Source: an uncultured Aquimarina sp.
Lineage (GTDB): Bacteria > Bacteroidota > Bacteroidia > Flavobacteriales > Flavobacteriaceae
Assembly: GCA_937958985.1 (NCBI GenBank)
Contig: CALGLV010000006.1
Coordinates: 186,001-250,000 of the forward strand
Direction of reading: 5' to 3'
DNA length: 64,000 bases
Shown here: one piece after another, positions 53,047 to 62,428 of the stretch
Layout: the number at the start of each line of letters is the position of its first letter
How positions within the stretch are numbered: the stretch's first letter is position 1
Position numbers and translations under genes: made by a program
Notes under the pieces: generated by a model
Seen by the model: only the letters and a program-made list of their open reading frames with translations
Database searches by the model: none
Told to the model about the DNA's origin: nothing

Positions 53047-55917
53047 CTAGTTTAAAACAACTTCAGTGTTATCGTTATAATTTTCTACAGCGGGGCAACT
53101 ACACATTAAATTTCGATCTCCAAAAGCATCGTCAATTCTACTCACACTAGGCCAAAATTTATTTTCCATCACGTACGGAAGTGGAAAAACTGCCTGCTGC
53201 CTGCTATATGGAAAATTCCATTTATCTGCAGTAACCGTTTGCGCGGTATGCGGTGCATTTACTAGCACATTATTATCTTTAGGAACCATTCCATCTTCTA
53301 TTTCGGTAATTTCTTTACGAATACTTATCATAGCATTTATAAAGCGATCTAGCTCTTCTTTAGACTCACTTTCGGTGGGCTCTATCATCATAGTGCCTAC
53401 CACAGGAAAAGATACCGTGGGAGCATGATAACCGTAATCCATTAATCGTTTTGCTATATCGGTTACTGCAATGTCAACATTTTTAAAATTGCGGCAATCG
53501 ATAATTAATTCGTGGGCACTTCTACCGTTAGATCCTGTAAATAAAATCGGATAGTAATTTTTAAGACAATCTTTAATATAGTTTGCATTTAAAATTGCCA
53601 TTTCGGTAGCGCTTTTTAATCCTGACGCCCCCATTAATTTGATGTAAGCATAAGATATTGTTAGTATACTAGCGCTTCCCCAAGGTGCTGCCGAAATGGC
53701 TTTAATAGGGTGTGCTATTGTTTCCTTTACCAAAGCATTACCCGGTATAAAAGGAGCTAAATCTTTGCTAACAGCAATGGGCCCCATACCAGGACCTCCT
53801 CCTCCATGAGGGATACAAAAAGTTTTATGTAAATTTAAATGACATACATCAGCGCCAATATCACCTGGGCTAGTTAAACCTATTTGAGCATTCAAATTTG
53901 CACCATCCAAATAAACTTTTGCTCCATGATTATGCACAATTTCACAAGCCTCTTTAATACGCTCCTCGAAAACACCATGTGTAGATGGGTAAGTAACCAT
54001 TAAAGCCATTAAATTGTCACTATGTTTATCAGCCTTTTCTTTTAAGTCGTCAATATCAATATCGCCATTATCCAAACAGTTCACAATTACTACTTTTTGA
54101 CCCGCCATAACCGCGCTTGCAGGATTGGTACCATGAGCGGAAGATGGTATGAGAGTGATATTACGATGGGATTGTCCTAGATGTTCAAAATAAGCCCTAA
54201 TTACCATTAAACCTGCGTACTCACCTTGCGCACCGCTATTGGGCTGCAATGAGGTAGTGTACAGGCCTGTAATTTCGGCAAGCCATTCTGCCAATTCTTT
54301 AAAAAGTATTTGGTATCCCTGAGTTTGATTTACCGGTGCAAAAGGGTGAATACCATTTACCTCTCCCCAGGAAAGTGGCAACATTTCGGTGGTAGCGTTT
54401 AGCTTCATAGTACATGACCCTAAGGCTATCATAGAATGCACTAGTGAAAGATCCTTGTTTTCTAATTTTTTAATGTAACGAAGCATTTCGTGCTCCGTAT
54501 GGTGACAATTAAAAATTTGGTGTTCTAAAAAAGACGAGGTTCGCTGCAACTCTGCTTCAATAAGACATGTACTGCTTGTAGTAGTTATGTTATTTGAAGC
54601 AGTATCTCCAAAAACTGCTAATAGATCTTCTAAATCTTTTTCTGTAGTTTTTTCATTAATTGAAATGCCCACACGACCTTCCTCAAAATAATTGAGGTTA
54701 ATTTCTTTTTCGAGCGCACGATTTCTAATAACTTCAACATTATCTACAACTACGCTTAATGTATCAAAAAAGGAAGTATTTTCTTGCTTAAAGCCTAATT
54801 GCTGTAATCCAGTATTTAAAGTGACTGCTTTACTGTGAATGTTTTTTGCTATAGCAATTAAACCCTGTTTTCCATGATAAACCGCATACATACCAGCCAT
54901 TACTGCTAAAAGCACTTGAGCGGTGCAAATATTAGAAGTGGCGCGCTCCCTTTTAATATGCTGCTCACGTGTTTGCAATGACATGCGATAGGCCAATTTG
55001 CCTTTTTTATCTTGAGACACTCCTATAATACGACCAGGAATATGGCGCTTATATTTGGTTTTAGTAGCAAAAAAAGCAGCATGAGGCCCTCCATAACCTA
55101 AAGGAATACCAAAACGTTGAGAAGTACCTATTACAACGTCGGCACCCATTTCTCCAGGTGATTTTAATAGCGTAAGCGCTAGCAAGTCGGCAGCAACAGC
55201 TATTTTTATATTATTGGCTTGAGCGTCTGAGATAAATTTTTCGGGGTTCACAATAGCCCCTTTAGCATTTGGATACTGAATTAAGGCTCCAAAGATTTCT
55301 GGTCTTGAAGTGTCTAGGGTTGAAATACTACCCACTTCAATTTTAATACCCAGAGGCTCGGTACGCCCTAAAATAAGATCAATGGTTTGAGGCAAAGTAT
55401 TATTGTCTATAAAAAAAGTATCGGCTAGTTTTTTAGAATGATCTTTTGAGGCATAGATTAAACTTACGGCTTCGGCAGCTGCTGTAGCCTCGTCTAACAA
55501 AGATGCATTAGCAATTTCCATACCCGTAAGATCGGTAACCATGGTTTGGTAATTAATAAGTGCTTCTAACCGCCCTTGTGCGATTTCTGCTTGATATGGG
55601 GTATAAGCAGTATACCAACCGGGATTTTCAAGTATATTACGCTGTATTACTGGCGGGGTAATACAATCATTATAGCCCATCCCTATAAAAGAACGGTACA
55701 CTTTATTTTGAGACATTAATTGTTTGAAATTATTTATAAAATCAAACTCATCCAAAGGTTGGGGTAATTTTAAAGGTGTTTTGCGCTCAATGCTCTGAGG
55801 CACGGTTTGCTTAATTAATTCTTCCAAAGAAGAAGCACCTGTAACCTTAAGCATTTTAGAAACTTCTTCGGAATTAGTACCGCAGTGTCTCTTGTAAAAA
55901 TCGGAATATGTATTCAT
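53047..55917 (-). CDS. gcvP: Glycine dehydrogenase (decarboxylating), P protein
   Basis: 956 residues in one chain (fused alpha and beta halves, as in most Gram-negatives). It decarboxylates glycine with PLP and passes the aminomethyl group to lipoyl-GcvH. PLP would be bound at Lys698 in NLHKTFCIPHGGGGPGMGP. The N-terminal GMGYNDCITPPVIQRNILENPGWYTAYTPYQAEIAQGRLE block and SSAHGTNPASAVMAG are typical. First gene of gcvPTH with a predicted promoter at 55941-55971. The leader would be only about 15-20 nt, so there is no room for a glycine riboswitch. Confidence 0.97.
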   Translation of the reverse strand: MNTYSDFYKRHCGTNSEEVSKMLKVTGASSLEELIKQTVPQSIERKTPLKLPQPLDEFDFINNFKQLMSQNKVYRSFIGMGYNDCITPPVIQRNILENPGWYTAYTPYQAEIAQGRLEALINYQTMVTDLTGMEIANASLLDEATAAAEAVSLIYASKDHSKKLADTFFIDNNTLPQTIDLILGRTEPLGIKIEVGSISTLDTSRPEIFGALIQYPNAKGAIVNPEKFISDAQANNIKIAVAADLLALTLLKSPGEMGADVVIGTSQRFGIPLGYGGPHAAFFATKTKYKRHIPGRIIGVSQDKKGKLAYRMSLQTREQHIKRERATSNICTAQVLLAVMAGMYAVYHGKQGLIAIAKNIHSKAVTLNTGLQQLGFKQENTSFFDTLSVVVDNVEVIRNRALEKEINLNYFEEGRVGISINEKTTEKDLEDLLAVFGDTASNNITTTSSTCLIEAELQRTSSFLEHQIFNCHHTEHEMLRYIKKLENKDLSLVHSMIALGSCTMKLNATTEMLPLSWGEVNGIHPFAPVNQTQGYQILFKELAEWLAEITGLYTTSLQPNSGAQGEYAGLMVIRAYFEHLGQSHRNITLIPSSAHGTNPASAVMAGQKVVIVNCLDNGDIDIDDLKEKADKHSDNLMALMVTYPSTHGVFEERIKEACEIVHNHGAKVYLDGANLNAQIGLTSPGDIGADVCHLNLHKTFCIPHGGGGPGMGPIAVSKDLAPFIPGNALVKETIAHPIKAISAAPWGSASILTISYAYIKLMGASGLKSATEMAILNANYIKDCLKNYYPILFTGSNGRSAHELIIDCRNFKNVDIAVTDIAKRLMDYGYHAPTVSFPVVGTMMIEPTESESKEELDRFINAMISIRKEITEIEDGMVPKDNNVLVNAPHTAQTVTADKWNFPYSRQQAVFPLPYVMENKFWPSVSRIDDAFGDRNLMCSCPAVENYNDNTEVVLN

Positions 55918-55940
55918 TGCTAACCTTCATTTAAAAGACG

Positions 55941-55971
55941 CAAAATTAGTACGGAACACAAATATTTTCAA
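55941..55971 (-). promoter_or_regulatory. Predicted promoter for gcvPTH
   Basis: On the minus strand TTG (55971-55969), 20 bp, TAATTTTG (55948-55941), a perfect TAnnTTTG box 23 nt before the gcvP ATG (55917). Confidence 0.6.
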
Positions 55972-56021
55972 GTTTAGTTATCAATAGTTATCACCATTAC
56001 ATAATAAAAAAACATAAAAAA

Positions 56022-56041
56022 AGCCAGCTACTAGGCTGGCT
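56022..56041 (-). terminator. Intrinsic terminator after the small secreted protein gene
   Basis: AGCCAGC / GCTGGCT (7 bp, 6-nt loop) followed on the minus strand by TTTTTTTATGTTTTTTT. It lies 21 nt past the stop of the 56063-56713 gene and should end the transcript that comes from the atp region. Confidence 0.85.
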
Positions 56042-56062
56042 CAATATCAAATAGTATTGTTA

Positions 56063-56713
56063 TTAATTTTCTAATTCTTTGTAAGGAAATTTTCTTGCTG
56101 ATTTTCTCATAATAGCAGCTATCAAAGTATTAGTATCACTACCTAAACTTCTGGACAAAGTTTTATTGTACTTCCACAACAATACTCCAGTTTTTCCGTC
56201 ATTAATATTTATTATACAGTTTCCAGAGTTAGTCGAACCATAAAAGCCAACTAAAAGACCTAATGCTAAAGACGCTCCATCCGACATTGGCTTACTCGTA
56301 TTTAAAACACCCGAAATAATACCATCTACTCCTAATATTTTTGCTAAATCTTCAGTAGTGTACTCTTCTATGTTTTCGCGATTAATATTATTCTTCTTTA
56401 ATATAGCGTTGGTTCTATTTATCGCCTGAAAAGAAACTTTAAATTTACCTTTAGAATGTTTTCTCAAAAAATAGCTTTCTAAAGCGCTTTGAACTGCTTT
56501 ACCCTCACTAATTTGCAAGTCGTAAAACTCCTTCTCAGACATTTTTTTCATTTGTCGAGGCCTTAGTTTTACGTTGGCAATAAATGGAATGATTGCTAAT
56601 TTTTGATGAGAAATAGCAATTTCATTAAATTTTGGATTCGTATAAATAGACCTTGACTGGGAAAACAGACTAAGATTAAAAAATATAACAACAAAAAGAA
56701 AAATAGATTTCAT
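56063..56713 (-). CDS. Secreted protein of unknown function, possibly CsgG/LpoB-like fold
   Basis: 216 residues. Signal peptide to LSLFSQ (about 19). The mature protein has LAIIPFIANVKLRP near the start, a helix (YDLQISEGKAVQSALESYF), IEEYTTEDLAKILGVDGIISGVLNTS and a late strand pair INDGKTGVLLWKYNKT. This order, with an IPF strand first, a GVDGIISG strand and a GxxLWK end, recalls the CsgG/LpoB-type nucleotide-like fold of envelope proteins, but similarity is too weak to name a family. Lies 49 nt behind atpG on the same strand, ahead of a terminator. Confidence 0.75.
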   Translation of the reverse strand: MKSIFLFVVIFFNLSLFSQSRSIYTNPKFNEIAISHQKLAIIPFIANVKLRPRQMKKMSEKEFYDLQISEGKAVQSALESYFLRKHSKGKFKVSFQAINRTNAILKKNNINRENIEEYTTEDLAKILGVDGIISGVLNTSKPMSDGASLALGLLVGFYGSTNSGNCIININDGKTGVLLWKYNKTLSRSLGSDTNTLIAAIMRKSARKFPYKELEN

Positions 56714-56762
56714 AAATAATATTTTATTTCTTGAATCTGGAAATACACTTACTGTAACTAAA

Positions 56763-57632
56763 TTAATTATTTAATGCTTCAGCACCACCAACAATTTCTA
56801 AAATTTCATTTGTAATAGAAGCCTGTCTAGCCTTGTTATAAACTAATTTAAGAGAATCTCTTAATTCAGTAGCGTTATCTGTTGCTTTATGCATTGCAGT
56901 CATACGCGCACCATGCTCAGATGCAAATGAATCTCTTAAGGCTATATAAAATTGAACTTTTAAAGATTTAGGAATTAATTGCTCCACAATTTCTTCTTTT
57001 GAAGGCTCGTAAGCGTAATCTAAAGAAACGTTATTAGTAAGCTCAGTAGCATCAATTTCTTGAACAGGTAAAAACTGTTCTGATTGAACAATTTGTGTTG
57101 CTGCGTTAACAAATTGGTTATAAACTAAAACCACTTTATCGTAGGTACCAGCAACAAATGCATCCATTAATTTTTGAGCTATTTCTTCTGCATTAGCAAA
57201 AGTTAAGTCATCAAATATTGCATTATTATTTTCGACAACCTGATATTCTTTACTTAAAATATCGTTTGCTTTTTTACCAATTGTTATAATATCTACATTC
57301 TTACCTTGGTAAACATCATTTACAAGATTCTTAGAGGCTTTTATAATATTAGAATTAAAAGCTCCTGCTAAACCTCTATTTGAAGCTATTGAAACTAATA
57401 ATACATTATTAACCTCTCTTTGGTCTCCAAATGTACTGGCTTGATCTCCTTCTAAAGAAGCGCTTAAACTCTGTAATAATTCAGTCAACTTTTCAGAATA
57501 CGGTCTCATAGACTGAATCGCATCCTGAGCCTTACTCAACTTTGCAGCAGATACCATTTTCATAGCACTCGTAATCTGCATTGTCGAAGAAACCGACTTT
57601 ATTCTACTTCTAAGTTCTTTTAAATTTGCCAT
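56763..57632 (-). CDS. atpG: ATP synthase F1 subunit gamma
   Basis: 289 residues. The central rotor shaft of F1, which couples proton flow in F0 to the alpha3-beta3 head. The N-terminal coiled coil (MANLKELRSRIKSVSSTMQITSAMKMVSAAKL) and C-terminal helix (ARMTAMHKATDNATELRDSLKLVYNKARQASITNEILEIVGGAEAL) are typical, as is GLAGAFNSNI. Last atp gene of this cluster; atpD and atpC (beta, epsilon) do not follow. A stem-loop (57662-57697) lies in the spacer to atpA. Confidence 0.97.
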   Translation of the reverse strand: MANLKELRSRIKSVSSTMQITSAMKMVSAAKLSKAQDAIQSMRPYSEKLTELLQSLSASLEGDQASTFGDQREVNNVLLVSIASNRGLAGAFNSNIIKASKNLVNDVYQGKNVDIITIGKKANDILSKEYQVVENNNAIFDDLTFANAEEIAQKLMDAFVAGTYDKVVLVYNQFVNAATQIVQSEQFLPVQEIDATELTNNVSLDYAYEPSKEEIVEQLIPKSLKVQFYIALRDSFASEHGARMTAMHKATDNATELRDSLKLVYNKARQASITNEILEIVGGAEALNN

Positions 57633-57661
57633 TTTTTTTTAAGTAATAAGTAGCAAGTAAA

Positions 57662-57697
57662 AAGTATTAAAACAGCATGCACTGTACCAATACTTTC
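57662..57697 (-). other. Stem-loop in the atpA-atpG spacer
   Basis: AAAGTATT / AATACTTT with an inner ACAG / CTGT pair (57673-57676, 57683-57686) forms a two-part hairpin. No T-run follows, so it is more likely an mRNA structure than a terminator. Confidence 0.45.
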
Positions 57698-57713
57698 TAC
57701 CCTTTACTAATAA

Positions 57714-59288
57714 TTAAAATTTCTTTGAAATCTCTGCTGCTACACTTACTAATACATCTATTACTTCGTCAGTAAGTTTACCTTTCTTTAAAATATCTAA
57801 TGTATCTCTGTGTTTCGCATTTAAGAACTCAATATAATCTATTTCAAATTCTTTTACTTTATTTACCGGTACATCCCTTAACAAGTTTTTAGAACCTGCG
57901 TAAATAATTGCAATTTGATCTTCAACAGTAAACGGATCGTTTTGAGCCTGCTTTAGGATCTCAACATTACGCTTACCTTTCTCAATTACATTTAAAGTTG
58001 CTGCATCAAGATCTGATCCAAATTTAGCAAACGCTTCTAATTCACGAAACTGTGCTTGATCTAACTTTAAAGTACCTGATACTTTTTTCATTGACTTAAT
58101 CTGCGCTGAACCACCTACACGAGATACCGAAATACCAACGTTAATTGCTGGACGAACACCAGAGTTAAACAAGTCTGATGTTAAGAATATCTGACCATCT
58201 GTAATTGAAATTACGTTGGTTGGGATATATGCAGAAACATCACCTGCCTGTGTTTCGATAATTGGTAATGCTGTTAATGAACCACCACCTTTAACTACAT
58301 CTTTCAATGAGTCTGGTAAATCATTCATTGTTGCTGCAATAGCATCATCGTTAATTACCTTAGCAGAACGCTCTAATAAACGAGAGTGTAAGTAAAATAC
58401 ATCTCCAGGATATGCCTCACGTCCCGGTGGGCGACGTAATAATAAAGATACCTCACGGTACGCTACAGCTTGCTTTGACAAATCATCAAATACAATTAAT
58501 GCTGGACGACCTGTATCTCTGAAATATTCACCAATTGCTGCTCCTGCGAAAGGTGCATATACTTGCATTGGTGCAGGGTCAGATGCATTTGCTGCTACAA
58601 TTGTAGTATAAGCTAATGCTCCTTTATCTTCTAATACTTTTGCAATGTTTGCTACAGTAGAGGCTTTTTGCCCAATAGCTACATAAATACAATATACTGG
58701 CTCACCTGCATCGTAAAATTCTTTTTGATTAAGAATTGTATCGATACAAACAGTTGTTTTACCTGTTTGACGGTCACCAATTACTAATTCACGCTGTCCT
58801 CTACCTACTGGCACCATAGCGTCAATAGATTTGATACCCGTTTGTAATGGCTCTGTTACTGGCTGACGAAATACAACACCAGGAGCTTTACGCTCTAAAG
58901 GCATTTCGTATGTTTTTCCTTCAATAGGTCCCTTTCCATCGATTGGGTTTCCTAAAGTATCTACAACACGACCAACAATTCCTTCACCTACATTGATAGA
59001 AGCGATACGTTGTGTTCTCTTTACAGTATCACCTTCACCTACTTCGGTAGAGGGACCTAATAATACCACACCAACATTATCTTCTTCAAGGTTCAAAACG
59101 ATTCCTTCTAGTCCGCTATCAAACTGAACTAATTCACCGTATTGAACGTTTGACAAACCATATACACGAGCGATACCATCACCAACTTGTAGTACAGTTC
59201 CAACCTCATCAAGAGAAGCAGTTGCTTCAAAACCTGATAATTGTTGCTTTAAAATTGCTGATACTTCAGCAGGATTTACTTCAGCCAT
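57714..59288 (-). CDS. atpA: ATP synthase F1 subunit alpha
   Basis: 524 residues. Non-catalytic nucleotide-binding subunit of the F1 head. Walker A GDRQTGKT (171-178), the [11 protein letters not shown] strand, [16 protein letters not shown] (Walker B region), the arginine-finger segment [17 protein letters not shown], and the Ser-Arg-Val motif. Normal length. It is separated from atpH by a 101-nt spacer with two hairpins on the transcribed strand. Confidence 0.98.
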   Translation of the reverse strand: MAEVNPAEVSAILKQQLSGFEATASLDEVGTVLQVGDGIARVYGLSNVQYGELVQFDSGLEGIVLNLEEDNVGVVLLGPSTEVGEGDTVKRTQRIASINVGEGIVGRVVDTLGNPIDGKGPIEGKTYEMPLERKAPGVVFRQPVTEPLQTGIKSIDAMVPVGRGQRELVIGDRQTGKTTVCIDTILNQKEFYDAGEPVYCIYVAIGQKASTVANIAKVLEDKGALAYTTIVAANASDPAPMQVYAPFAGAAIGEYFRDTGRPALIVFDDLSKQAVAYREVSLLLRRPPGREAYPGDVFYLHSRLLERSAKVINDDAIAATMNDLPDSLKDVVKGGGSLTALPIIETQAGDVSAYIPTNVISITDGQIFLTSDLFNSGVRPAINVGISVSRVGGSAQIKSMKKVSGTLKLDQAQFRELEAFAKFGSDLDAATLNVIEKGKRNVEILKQAQNDPFTVEDQIAIIYAGSKNLLRDVPVNKVKEFEIDYIEFLNAKHRDTLDILKKGKLTDEVIDVLVSVAAEISKKF

Positions 59289-59309
59289 TGTTATAACTAT
59301 TTTAAATCT

Positions 59310-59329
59310 ATTTCCACGAAGGTGGAAAT
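59310..59329 (-). other. Stem-loop in the atpH-atpA spacer, near the atpA start
   Basis: ATTTCCAC / GTGGAAAT, 8-bp stem with a 4-nt loop (CTTC on the transcribed strand), 21 nt before the atpA ATG. May affect atpA translation or mRNA processing. Confidence 0.5.
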
Positions 59330-59360
59330 CTCTTTTACAATTTTACTTATCTATATAATC

Positions 59361-59376
59361 TTCTGCTTTCGCAGAA
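59361..59376 (-). other. GNRA-type stem-loop in the atpH-atpA spacer
   Basis: TTCTGC / GCAGAA with a GAAA tetraloop on the transcribed strand, 13 nt after the atpH stop codon. Confidence 0.5.
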
Positions 59377-59389
59377 ATAGAATTTTCTC

Positions 59390-59938
59390 TTACAATTGAG
59401 ACACAAATGAGTTATCCTCATATGTTCTCTTTAAATTTGCTAACTGGCTAGCCACACTAGCATTGTACTGCAAATCTCCTACACGTAGTACAAAACCACC
59501 TATAATACTTTCATCAACTACACTCTTTAAAGATGCCTCCTTACCTGTTAACGCTTTTACTTTTTCTAAAACCTGAGCTTCTAATTCAGCATTCAGAGGA
59601 ACTGCCGTAGTAACTACCGCTATTTGCGCACCTTCGTCTTGCTTATACAAAGCTATGAAACTTTCAGCAACGTTAGGCAAAACGTTCACACGTTTATTAT
59701 CTACCAAAGCATCAAACAATCCTTCAACAATAGCGTTTGAATTTGCAAACACTGCTTTTAAGGATGATTTTTTAATTTCAGATTTAACTAAAGGAGAATT
59801 TAACAAATCCTTTAAGTCTTTACTACTAGCTACCGTATCTTTAATTTGTTGCATTGCTGCAAAAATAACATCAGTAGTATTTTGTTCTTTAGCTAATGCT
59901 AAAATGGCCTTGGCGTATCTTACAGCTGCTCTACTCAT
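59390..59938 (-). CDS. atpH: ATP synthase F1 subunit delta
   Basis: 182 residues. It forms the peripheral stalk with subunit b and holds the F1 head still. N-terminal helical domain opening SRAAVRYAKAILALAKEQN, and the C-terminal segment ESIIGGFVLRVGDLQYNASVASQLANLKRTY with the typical GGF.LR.GD motif. It starts 8 nt after atpF and is followed by the two-hairpin spacer before atpA. Confidence 0.96.
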   Translation of the reverse strand: MSRAAVRYAKAILALAKEQNTTDVIFAAMQQIKDTVASSKDLKDLLNSPLVKSEIKKSSLKAVFANSNAIVEGLFDALVDNKRVNVLPNVAESFIALYKQDEGAQIAVVTTAVPLNAELEAQVLEKVKALTGKEASLKSVVDESIIGGFVLRVGDLQYNASVASQLANLKRTYEDNSFVSQL

Positions 59939-59946
59939 TATATAGA

Positions 59947-60444
59947 TTAGTTTAAAGTTACGTCTTTTAACATTGTAGACACTAACGCTAGCTGCTTGTT
60001 TTTATCAGCCAATTCTGTTTTCATTACTTTCTCAGCAATTTCTAACGAAATACCAGCTACTTGATTTTTAAGATCTACAATAGCCGATTTCTTTTCAGCA
60101 ACAATAGCTTCTTGAGCTTGTCTAATCACTTTATCAGCTTCAGCTTGCGCTTCTTCTTTAGCAGATGAAATCATTGTTGATTTCATTTCACGAGCCTCTT
60201 TTAACATCGTATCACGTTCGGCACGAGCCTCATTTAAAATACGTTCGTTTTCAGCATTTAAGTTTTGCAACTCTTTTTTTGCGTTTTCTGCAGCATCAAG
60301 AGCTTCTTTAATACCTTCTTCTCTAGAATTTAAACTATCTAAAATAGGCTTCCAAGCAAATTTTCTCATTAGTACAATCAATACTAACAAAATAATAGCT
60401 TGAATGATAAATAAGCCTGGTGAAAAATCGTGTAATAAATTCAT
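59947..60444 (-). CDS. atpF: ATP synthase F0 subunit b
   Basis: 165 residues. One N-terminal membrane helix (about 8-25; PGLFIIQAIILLVLIVLMRKFAWKPI) and a long charged coiled coil (about 30-145) that forms the outer stalk with delta. The FAWKPILDSLNSREEGIKEALDAAE region is typical. It lies 8 nt before atpH and 87 nt after atpE, with a strong hairpin in that gap. Confidence 0.96.
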   Translation of the reverse strand: MNLLHDFSPGLFIIQAIILLVLIVLMRKFAWKPILDSLNSREEGIKEALDAAENAKKELQNLNAENERILNEARAERDTMLKEAREMKSTMISSAKEEAQAEADKVIRQAQEAIVAEKKSAIVDLKNQVAGISLEIAEKVMKTELADKNKQLALVSTMLKDVTLN

Positions 60445-60483
60445 TTTTAAAAATTTATTGTTTTGTTTTAATTACTTTTTAAA

Positions 60484-60520
60484 AAGTAATCCTGTAGCCA
60501 ACCGCTACAGGAAATTACTT
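60484..60520 (-). other. Strong stem-loop between atpE and atpF
   Basis: CCTGTAGC / GCTACAGG (8 bp, loop of 5 nt) is extended by AAGTAAT / ATTACTT across a 2-nt bulge to about 15 bp. It lies 11 nt past the atpE stop. On the minus strand a T5 run (TTACTTTTTAA) follows, so it could act as a partial terminator or protect the atpE end of the mRNA. Confidence 0.6.
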
Positions 60521-60531
60521 AACTTTTAAGA

Positions 60532-60726
60532 TTACTTTCCTAAGATTAATGCACCAAATGCAAGACCTTCTAAAAGTGCTCCAATAATAATCATAGCAGT
60601 TTGGATTTTACCAGCTGCTTCAGGTTGACGAGCGATAGCTTCCATTGCTGATCCACCAATCTTACCTAATCCTAATCCACCACCGATTACGATTAAACCT
60701 GCTCCTACTAAATTTGGAATAGTCAT
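60532..60726 (-). CDS. atpE: ATP synthase F0 subunit c
   Basis: 64 residues, two membrane helices joined by the polar loop ARQPEAAGK. Ion-carrying Glu53 in helix 2 (ALLEGLAFG). The Gln that Na+-type rotors need in helix 1 is not evident, so proton use is likely. A ring of several copies is needed per enzyme. The strong hairpin just downstream may help raise its mRNA level relative to atpF. It lies 47 nt after atpB. Confidence 0.95.
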   Translation of the reverse strand: MTIPNLVGAGLIVIGGGLGLGKIGGSAMEAIARQPEAAGKIQTAMIIIGALLEGLAFGALILGK

Positions 60727-60773
60727 ACTAAAATAATTTATAAATAATTAAACAAATTCTCTTTTATACTTTC

Positions 60774-61928
60774 TTAATGATGGTCATGTTCTTCTACAGC
60801 CATCCCAATAAATAATGATGATAACATTGTAAAAATAAACGCTTGTAAAAACGCCACCAACAACTCTATTAACGAGATAAACAATGTCAACAAAAACGAA
60901 ACTCCAAAACTACCCGGAACTCCTAAAGCTTCCCTAGCCGTATAAGTAACCGCTATAAGCCCCATAACCACAGCATGACCCGCAGTAATATTTGCAAATA
61001 AACGAATTAATAAAGAAAATGGCTTTGTAAACATTCCTAGAATTTCAATAGGCATCAAAACAATTTTCATTGGAACAGGAACTCCTGGCATCCAAAAAAT
61101 ATGTTTCCAATAATCTTTACTTGCTGTAAATGTGGTAATTAAAAAAGTAAACAATGCTAAACATACTGTAACAGCTATATTACCCGTAACATTAAAACCA
61201 AATGGCGTTAAACCTAATAAATTTAAAATCCAGATAAAGAAAAACACAGTTAACAAGAACCCCATGTATTTTCTATATTTCTTTTCTCCAATATTTGGCC
61301 TAGCAATTTCATCTCTTACATAAATCACTAATGGCTCTAACACTCTTCCAAAACCAGTCGGAATAGCTCCTTTTTTATAACCTCTTGCCAAACTACTAAA
61401 GCCTAATAACATCAATAAAGATGCTACTAGCATTCCTAATACACTTTTGGTAATAGAAAAATCAAGAACCTTGTGAGCTGCTACAGGGTGGTGTTCTGCA
61501 TCTAAAACTACAGAAGCAACTCCTGATTCTAGTTCATATATTTTACTATGATACTTTGCTAATTTTACACCATTAACATCCACCACATGTGTACCATCAT
61601 CATTATGATGAAATTTTGAAGATAAAAAAGTCCTTAAACCCTTACTTGTCCATACAATTACCGGCAAAGAAAAACCAACATGATGACGTGGCTCTGTTCC
61701 GTACGAAAACAAATGAAAATCGTGAGAATCTGCTAAGTGATGTTTCGAATAGGCGTCAATTTCAGATCTTGACTCTACAGCACCCTCATGAGATGTAGAA
61801 GAATGACCCTCTATTTCTTCGTGCTGCGCAACCTTTTCAAGGCTTGCAGTGTTTGAAAATATTAAGGTACTTACTAAAGAAAATACTAACGTAAATAAAT
61901 ACTTCTTAAATTGTTGTGCAATCATCAT
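60774..61928 (-). CDS. atpB: ATP synthase F0 subunit a
   Basis: 384 residues, longer than the 230-270 of E. coli-type subunit a. The first 24 residues look like a signal peptide (FTLVFSLVSTLIFSN). Then comes a His/Asp/Glu-rich region (about 30-150), and then the five-helix core from about 155. The essential Arg is in SLLIRLFANITAGHAVV. This extended N-terminal form is common in Bacteroidetes; the acidic and His-rich part would lie in the periplasm. It starts with two Met codons at 61928 and 61925. Confidence 0.95.
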   Translation of the reverse strand: MMIAQQFKKYLFTLVFSLVSTLIFSNTASLEKVAQHEEIEGHSSTSHEGAVESRSEIDAYSKHHLADSHDFHLFSYGTEPRHHVGFSLPVIVWTSKGLRTFLSSKFHHNDDGTHVVDVNGVKLAKYHSKIYELESGVASVVLDAEHHPVAAHKVLDFSITKSVLGMLVASLLMLLGFSSLARGYKKGAIPTGFGRVLEPLVIYVRDEIARPNIGEKKYRKYMGFLLTVFFFIWILNLLGLTPFGFNVTGNIAVTVCLALFTFLITTFTASKDYWKHIFWMPGVPVPMKIVLMPIEILGMFTKPFSLLIRLFANITAGHAVVMGLIAVTYTAREALGVPGSFGVSFLLTLFISLIELLVAFLQAFIFTMLSSLFIGMAVEEHDHH

Positions 61929-61967
61929 ACAAATTTAGTAATGCAATATATGCTGTAAATTTTGGTG

Positions 61968-61975
61968 CAAAACTA
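61968..61975 (-). promoter_or_regulatory. Possible internal promoter box before atpB
   Basis: Plus CAAAACTA reads TAGTTTTG on the minus strand, a perfect TAnnTTTG box 39 nt before the atpB ATG, within the 102-nt spacer. A -33 TTG is not evident, so atpB may also simply be read from upstream. Confidence 0.4.
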
Positions 61976-62030
61976 CGTATTTAATTCATAATTCACACTA
62001 AGATGATGTTTTTTTTCGCCTATAGTATAT

Positions 62031-62426
62031 TTACTTTATTTCGGAATCTTTTTTTGGCGGATCGATATTTATAAGTGGCACTATTTTAGCCAACAAAAAC
62101 AATAAGTAAGCAAAATACATACCTAGCAGCACATACTTTACTATAGGTTCTTCGCTAATTTCTAAGGAGTACTCATTTATAAAAACAGCTAAGAAAACCA
62201 TTTTCAACAATAAAAAACCTAGCACAACAAAACCAACGATGCTAAAAAAGTTTTTTGAGACAAAATCTGTAACCAAAAAAATCAACAAAGAGACCCCGCC
62301 TAACAAAAGGTGCTGATACAAAACAGGCACTTCGTTTGAAATACCGAAAAAAGGTAGGAAAATCCACTTATGGACTGAAAATAACACCGCCACAAACGCA
62401 ACGATTTGTAATATATTTTTAATCAA
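62031..62426 (-). CDS. Small membrane protein in the AtpI position
   Basis: 131 residues with four predicted membrane helices (about 5-25, 38-58, 62-85 and 102-122) and a short charged tail. It may belong to DUF6168, but I am not certain. It sits 2 nt behind atpZ and upstream of atpB, where other bacteria place atpI, whose product helps assemble the c-ring. By position it may help assemble F0; sequence gives no direct proof. Confidence 0.75.
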   Translation of the reverse strand: MIKNILQIVAFVAVLFSVHKWIFLPFFGISNEVPVLYQHLLLGGVSLLIFLVTDFVSKNFFSIVGFVVLGFLLLKMVFLAVFINEYSLEISEEPIVKYVLLGMYFAYLLFLLAKIVPLINIDPPKKDSEIK

Positions 62427-62428
62427 AA

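Noticed and set aside
55918..56062. Possible glycine riboswitch upstream of gcvP
   Set aside because: The predicted promoter leaves a leader of about 15-20 nt and the spacer shows no tandem aptamer-like structure.
61930..61937. Perfect TAnnTTTG box (TAAATTTG, minus strand) directly before the atpB ATG
   Set aside because: Transcription from it would begin inside the atpB start codon with no other Met nearby; the box at 61968-61975 is better placed.
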